This document shows, in pieces, positions 52,737 through 55,290 of a DNA stretch of 55,290 nucleotides. This stretch comes from Methanobacteriota archaeon (lineage in GTDB: Archaea; Thermoplasmatota; Thermoplasmata; UBA10834): NCBI GenBank assembly GCA_020347565.1, contig CP070732.1, forward strand, positions 1,096,433 through 1,151,722, written 5' to 3'. Each line of letters starts with the position of its first letter. Positions within the stretch are counted from its first letter, which is position 1. The translations under genes were made by a program, and so were the position numbers. The notes under the pieces were generated by a model, which saw only the letters and a list, made by a program, of their open reading frames with translations, did not search any database and was not told the origin of the DNA.

Positions 52737-52780
52737 GGTCTGACCTCAAAGCACACTTCGCTGGGGCACTGCTGCAGCCT

Positions 52781-52948
52781 TCAGAGCTTGGAAAACTCTT
52801 CCTTGGCCGCGCCGCATTCTGGACATGTCCAGTCGTCCGGCAGCTCCTCAAACGGCGTCCCTGGTTCAACGGACTGCGTGGAATCGCCGACCTCTGGGTC
52901 GTAGACATACCCGCAGACGTTGCACTGATACTTCGCCAATTCCGTCAT
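52781..52948 (-). CDS. Rubredoxin
   Basis: 55 residues from ATG 52948 with a GAGGAG ribosome-binding site: begins [20 protein letters not shown] and ends with [19 protein letters not shown]. The two CxxC pairs (CNVC, CPEC) and [10 protein letters not shown] define rubredoxin, a one-iron electron carrier. It probably donates electrons to the nearby ferritin-like protein or other oxygen-defence enzymes. Confidence 0.96.
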   Translation of the reverse strand: MTELAKYQCNVCGYVYDPEVGDSTQSVEPGTPFEELPDDWTCPECGAAKEEFSKL

Positions 52949-53254
52949 CGCTCCTCGTATGACGATAGAGGTACTTGACGATGATTGTCAGGCGCCCGTC
53001 CCTCGGCGAACCGCAAGGGCCCTTCCGGGTCTCTGGTCGGAGGCGCGCAACGATATTCGGATTGAAGCCTACGACTAGCGCGCTAGTGAGCCCACTCACA
53101 CATATGAAATCCGCCAGGAAATTGTTCGATTAGATATACTTAAGTACGGTTTCAGGTGTCTAGGGGCGGGGGCGGTCCAGGGGTCGGCTGTGCGTGTTGC
53201 CAGCGTTTTGTCGAGGGGTCGCCACGAACGGAAACAGAGATATTGGGTGTTTGC
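52949..53254. promoter_or_regulatory. Regulatory region between rubredoxin and sdhC
   Basis: 306 nt without a gene. It contains a perfect 14-base palindrome ACTAGCGCGCTAGT at 53074-53087, directly followed by the short inverted repeat GTGAG-CCCA-CTCAC (53086-53099), and a TATA-like GATATACTTAAG at about 53132-53143. This is the probable promoter and operator of the sdh operon. Confidence 0.55.
53074..53087. repeat. Perfect 14-bp palindrome, candidate operator
   Basis: ACTAGCG/CGCTAGT has no mismatches and lies about 50 nt before the sdh TATA-like element. Perfect palindromes of this size fit dimeric regulators; the binder is unknown. Confidence 0.5.
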
Positions 53255-53671
53255 ATGAAGGTTAGCCGCTTCAGATGGTTGTTCGGCAAGAACTCCGAGT
53301 TCTGGCCGACGAACATGAAGACTGGCATGTGGGCCTGGGTCGGACACAGACTGACCGGCCTCGTCCTTGTCGCCTATGTCTTCTTGCACTTGTCGTTCCT
53401 GTCGACGGCGTCGATGGGCGAGGCAGATTTTGACTCGCTGATGGAGGTCACGTCCCAGCCTTTGTTCGTAGCGATGGACTTCCTCCTCATCGTTGTCGTG
53501 ATCTATCACGCGATGAACGGGGCGAGGGTCGTGCTCTTCGACCTTGGCATAGGGATACGCCATCAGAAGCTCGTCTTCTGGATCGTGATGGCTATCGCCG
53601 CCGTTCTCATCGTAGGAGGGTTGTGGGCGCTCTGGGACGTCATCTTCGTCCCCGCAGGAGGAGGTGCATAG
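53255..53671 (+). CDS. sdhC: Succinate dehydrogenase/fumarate reductase membrane subunit C
   Basis: 138 residues from ATG 53255; the open frame before it (to 53156) is not conserved. Three membrane helices: MWAWVGHRLTGLVLVAYVFL (the heme-ligand and quinone-site region), FVAMDFLLIVVVIYHAMNGA and IVMAIAAVLIVGGLWALWDV. The HRxTG and YHAMNGARVVLFD motifs match SdhC. It anchors the flavoprotein to the membrane and passes electrons to quinone. Confidence 0.9.
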   Translation: MKVSRFRWLFGKNSEFWPTNMKTGMWAWVGHRLTGLVLVAYVFLHLSFLSTASMGEADFDSLMEVTSQPLFVAMDFLLIVVVIYHAMNGARVVLFDLGIGIRHQKLVFWIVMAIAAVLIVGGLWALWDVIFVPAGGGA

Positions 53672-54061
53672 ATGGCTGAGCGACGCATCGCGACGACCAA
53701 GGTCGCGGGGACGTGGGCGTGGTTCTTCCAGAGGCTCTCTGCGGTCCTGCTCGTGGCGCTCCTCGCGATACATCTCTATGTGGACCACTTCATGGACCTC
53801 GGCTCACATACTGGCGACGAGCCGCTGATAACCTTCGGGAGCGTCACCGCCAGGCTCGACCAGCTGGTCTATGTGGCGATAGACTACAGCATGCTCGCTA
53901 TGGTGCTGCTCCACGGTCTCAACGGCTTCAGGACCGTCCTGTTCGACTTCGACATGTTCTCCAAGCGGAAGAGGTACGTCGACATGGGACTATGGGGCCT
54001 CGGCATAGGGACGCTCGTCTGGGGGATCATCATACTCTTCCCGTTCATCACAGGAGGCTAA
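53672..54061 (+). CDS. sdhD: Succinate dehydrogenase/fumarate reductase membrane subunit D
   Basis: 129 residues starting directly after the sdhC stop. Three membrane helices ([58 protein letters not shown]). The [12 protein letters not shown] motif repeats the YHAMNGARVVLFD of SdhC, so C and D are paralogous and probably both carry a heme ligand. Confidence 0.9.
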   Translation: MAERRIATTKVAGTWAWFFQRLSAVLLVALLAIHLYVDHFMDLGSHTGDEPLITFGSVTARLDQLVYVAIDYSMLAMVLLHGLNGFRTVLFDFDMFSKRKRYVDMGLWGLGIGTLVWGIIILFPFITGG

Positions 54062-54065
54062 CCGG

Positions 54066-55290
54066 ATGTACTACCACAAGATACTGGTCATAGGTGGAGG
54101 TCTGGCAGGCCTGAGGGCCGCGGTCGAGGCCGCCCCCCGCACGGACGTTGCGATCATCTCCCAGGTGCACCCCGTGAGGTCTCACTCAGGTGCGGCGCAG
54201 GGCGGAGTGAACGCGCCGCTCGCGAACAACCCGAAGGGCAAGGACGACTCATGGGAGAGACATGCGTTCGACACCATCAAGGGAAGCGACTACCTCGCCG
54301 ACCAGGACTCCGTGGAGTTCATGACGAGCGAGGCCGGGCCTTGCATCATCGAGATCGAGCACTGGGGCTGTCCGTTCTCGAGGACCGACGAGGGCAGGAT
54401 AGCCCAGAGGCCGTTCGGAGGCGCGGGCTTCCCGCGCACGTGCTTCGCCGCCGACAAGACGGGACAGTACATGCTCCACACGCTCTGGGAGCGGTCTGTG
54501 AAGCTGGATGTGCCGCTCTACGAGGACCGCATGATGGTGGACCTCGCGATCGATGGAGACGAATGCAGGGGCGTCGTATGCCTCAACATGAAGACGGGGG
54601 AGATCGAGCCTTTCCTGGCAGAGGCGGTCGTGTTCGCCTCCGGGGGAAGCGGGCAGATATTCGCCCGGTCGACCAACGCACTGATTAGCACAGGCTCTGC
54701 GCAGGCGGCCGCCTACAGGCGCGGCGTGCCGCTCAAGGATATGGAGTTCATACAGTTCCACCCGACATCGCTCTTCGGAACGAACATCCTAATGACCGAG
54801 GGTGCGAGGGGCGAGGGAGGGTATCTGATAAACTCCAACGGCGAGCGGTTCATGTCCAAGTACGCACCGAAGGCAATGGAGCTGGGTCCCAGGGACATAG
54901 TGTCCAGGTCGATACAGACCGAGATAAACGAGGGCAGGGGAATCGAGGGGCAGTACGTCTACCTCGACCTCCGCCATCTGGGCAGGGAGAAGATACTCGA
55001 GCGTCTGCCTGGCATACGTGACCTGGCGATGAACTTCGTAGGGGTCGACCCGATCGACAAGCCGGTGCCGATCCAACCCGGTCAGCACTACACGATGGGT
55101 GGAATAGACACCGATGTCAGCGGTGCCACGAAGTTCCGCGGTCTGTACGCCGCCGGGGAATGCGGATGCGTCAGCGTCCACGGGGCCAACAGGCTCGGAG
55201 GGAACTCCCTGCTCGACACGGTCGTGTTCGGCAAGTGCGCGGGCAGGGCCGCTGCGGACCACGTGCTTTCGAAGACCGAGACGAAGCAGG
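54066..55290 (+). CDS. sdhA: Succinate dehydrogenase/fumarate reductase flavoprotein subunit (partial)
   Basis: 408 codons are present before the right edge; the C-terminus is missing. FAD site [18 protein letters not shown], the FAD-attachment region [20 protein letters not shown] (covalent flavin His), substrate residues [18 protein letters not shown] and [18 protein letters not shown]. It oxidises succinate to fumarate. The gene starts 4 nt after sdhD; sdhB is expected beyond the window. Confidence 0.95.
   Translation, partial: MYYHKILVIGGGLAGLRAAVEAAPRTDVAIISQVHPVRSHSGAAQGGVNAPLANNPKGKDDSWERHAFDTIKGSDYLADQDSVEFMTSEAGPCIIEIEHWGCPFSRTDEGRIAQRPFGGAGFPRTCFAADKTGQYMLHTLWERSVKLDVPLYEDRMMVDLAIDGDECRGVVCLNMKTGEIEPFLAEAVVFASGGSGQIFARSTNALISTGSAQAAAYRRGVPLKDMEFIQFHPTSLFGTNILMTEGARGEGGYLINSNGERFMSKYAPKAMELGPRDIVSRSIQTEINEGRGIEGQYVYLDLRHLGREKILERLPGIRDLAMNFVGVDPIDKPVPIQPGQHYTMGGIDTDVSGATKFRGLYAAGECGCVSVHGANRLGGNSLLDTVVFGKCAGRAAADHVLSKTETKQ

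Noticed and set aside
1..55290. CRISPR arrays, IS elements, integrases, rRNA genes
   Set aside because: No regularly spaced repeats, transposase motifs, terminal inverted repeats or rRNA-like sequence were noticed on either strand.

Overview
The window looks like a chromosomal segment of a GC-rich archaeon, most likely a member of the Thermoplasmatota (Thermoplasmata), although the lineage is inferred and not proven. Archaeal markers are sn-glycerol-1-phosphate dehydrogenase, SepF, a KaiC/RadA-type ATPase, an archaeal-style RecJ/DHH protein, UPF0179, DUF1614 and DUF123 proteins, TrpB2, tRNA-His with an encoded G-1, TATA boxes 25-40 nt upstream of starts with short or absent leaders, and frequent GTG/TTG starts. 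Families of small zinc-ribbon proteins and an NG-repeat linker also fit Thermoplasmata. No rRNA, CRISPR array, IS element, phage or integrase was seen.

Layout. 1-8.7 kb: a truncated PLP aminotransferase, PurC, an orphan protein, TrpB2, an OB/HD exoribonuclease, an iron-sulfur flavoprotein and a B12-dependent ribonucleotide reductase split by a 266-residue intein. 9.2-15 kb: MoaD, a secreted M14 carboxypeptidase, UPF0179, the archaeal lipid enzyme EgsA, a receiver/degenerate-kinase pair and a DUF4130 protein. 15.1-22.1 kb: a TPR protein overlapping a PUA protein, SepF, a KaiC-like ATPase broken by an in-frame TAA, a SAMHD1-like HD protein and RtcB. 22.2-27.4 kb: a zinc-ribbon island of four genes, led by an 1148-residue membrane protein, plus tRNA-His. 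27.4-37.6 kb: ornithine carbamoyltransferase, DHH and RNase H-fold nucleases, a metallophosphoesterase, a HEAT-like/anticodon-binding-domain fusion, uridine phosphorylase, DUF123, DUF1614, an MFS transporter, a lysine-only basic mini-protein and a Ras-like GTPase. 37.6-45.2 kb: an amidohydrolase, a CBS-CBS-HdrA-(MvhD/HdrCB) redox operon and ADP-forming acyl-CoA synthetase alpha. 45.4-46.2 kb is poor in coding sequence. 46.2-52.9 kb: a winged-helix regulator with a divergent mini membrane protein, a Thr-type asparaginase, an EF-Tu-domain-2 protein, a GAF histidine kinase, an SDR, a ferritin-like protein, homoserine dehydrogenase and rubredoxin. 53.2 kb to the end: sdhC-sdhD-sdhA, running off the edge.

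Physiology suggested by the genes: a heterotroph using peptides and amino acids (secreted carboxypeptidase, asparaginase, aminotransferase, ADP-forming acyl-CoA synthetase). Electron flow would pass through succinate dehydrogenase and an Hdr-type, possibly electron-bifurcating complex. Deoxynucleotides would come from cobalamin-dependent NrdJ.

The points I consider most worth following are the in-frame ochre codon in the KaiC-like ATPase, the intein with a decayed homing endonuclease, the zinc-ribbon/NG-repeat/sialidase-like membrane protein with an IPEF C-terminal anchor also found in the carboxypeptidase, the zinc-ribbon protein with a histone H1-like tail, the HEAT-like/aaRS anticodon-domain fusion, the 43-residue lysine-rich protein with a UUCG hairpin, and two conserved genes that appear to start at CTG.
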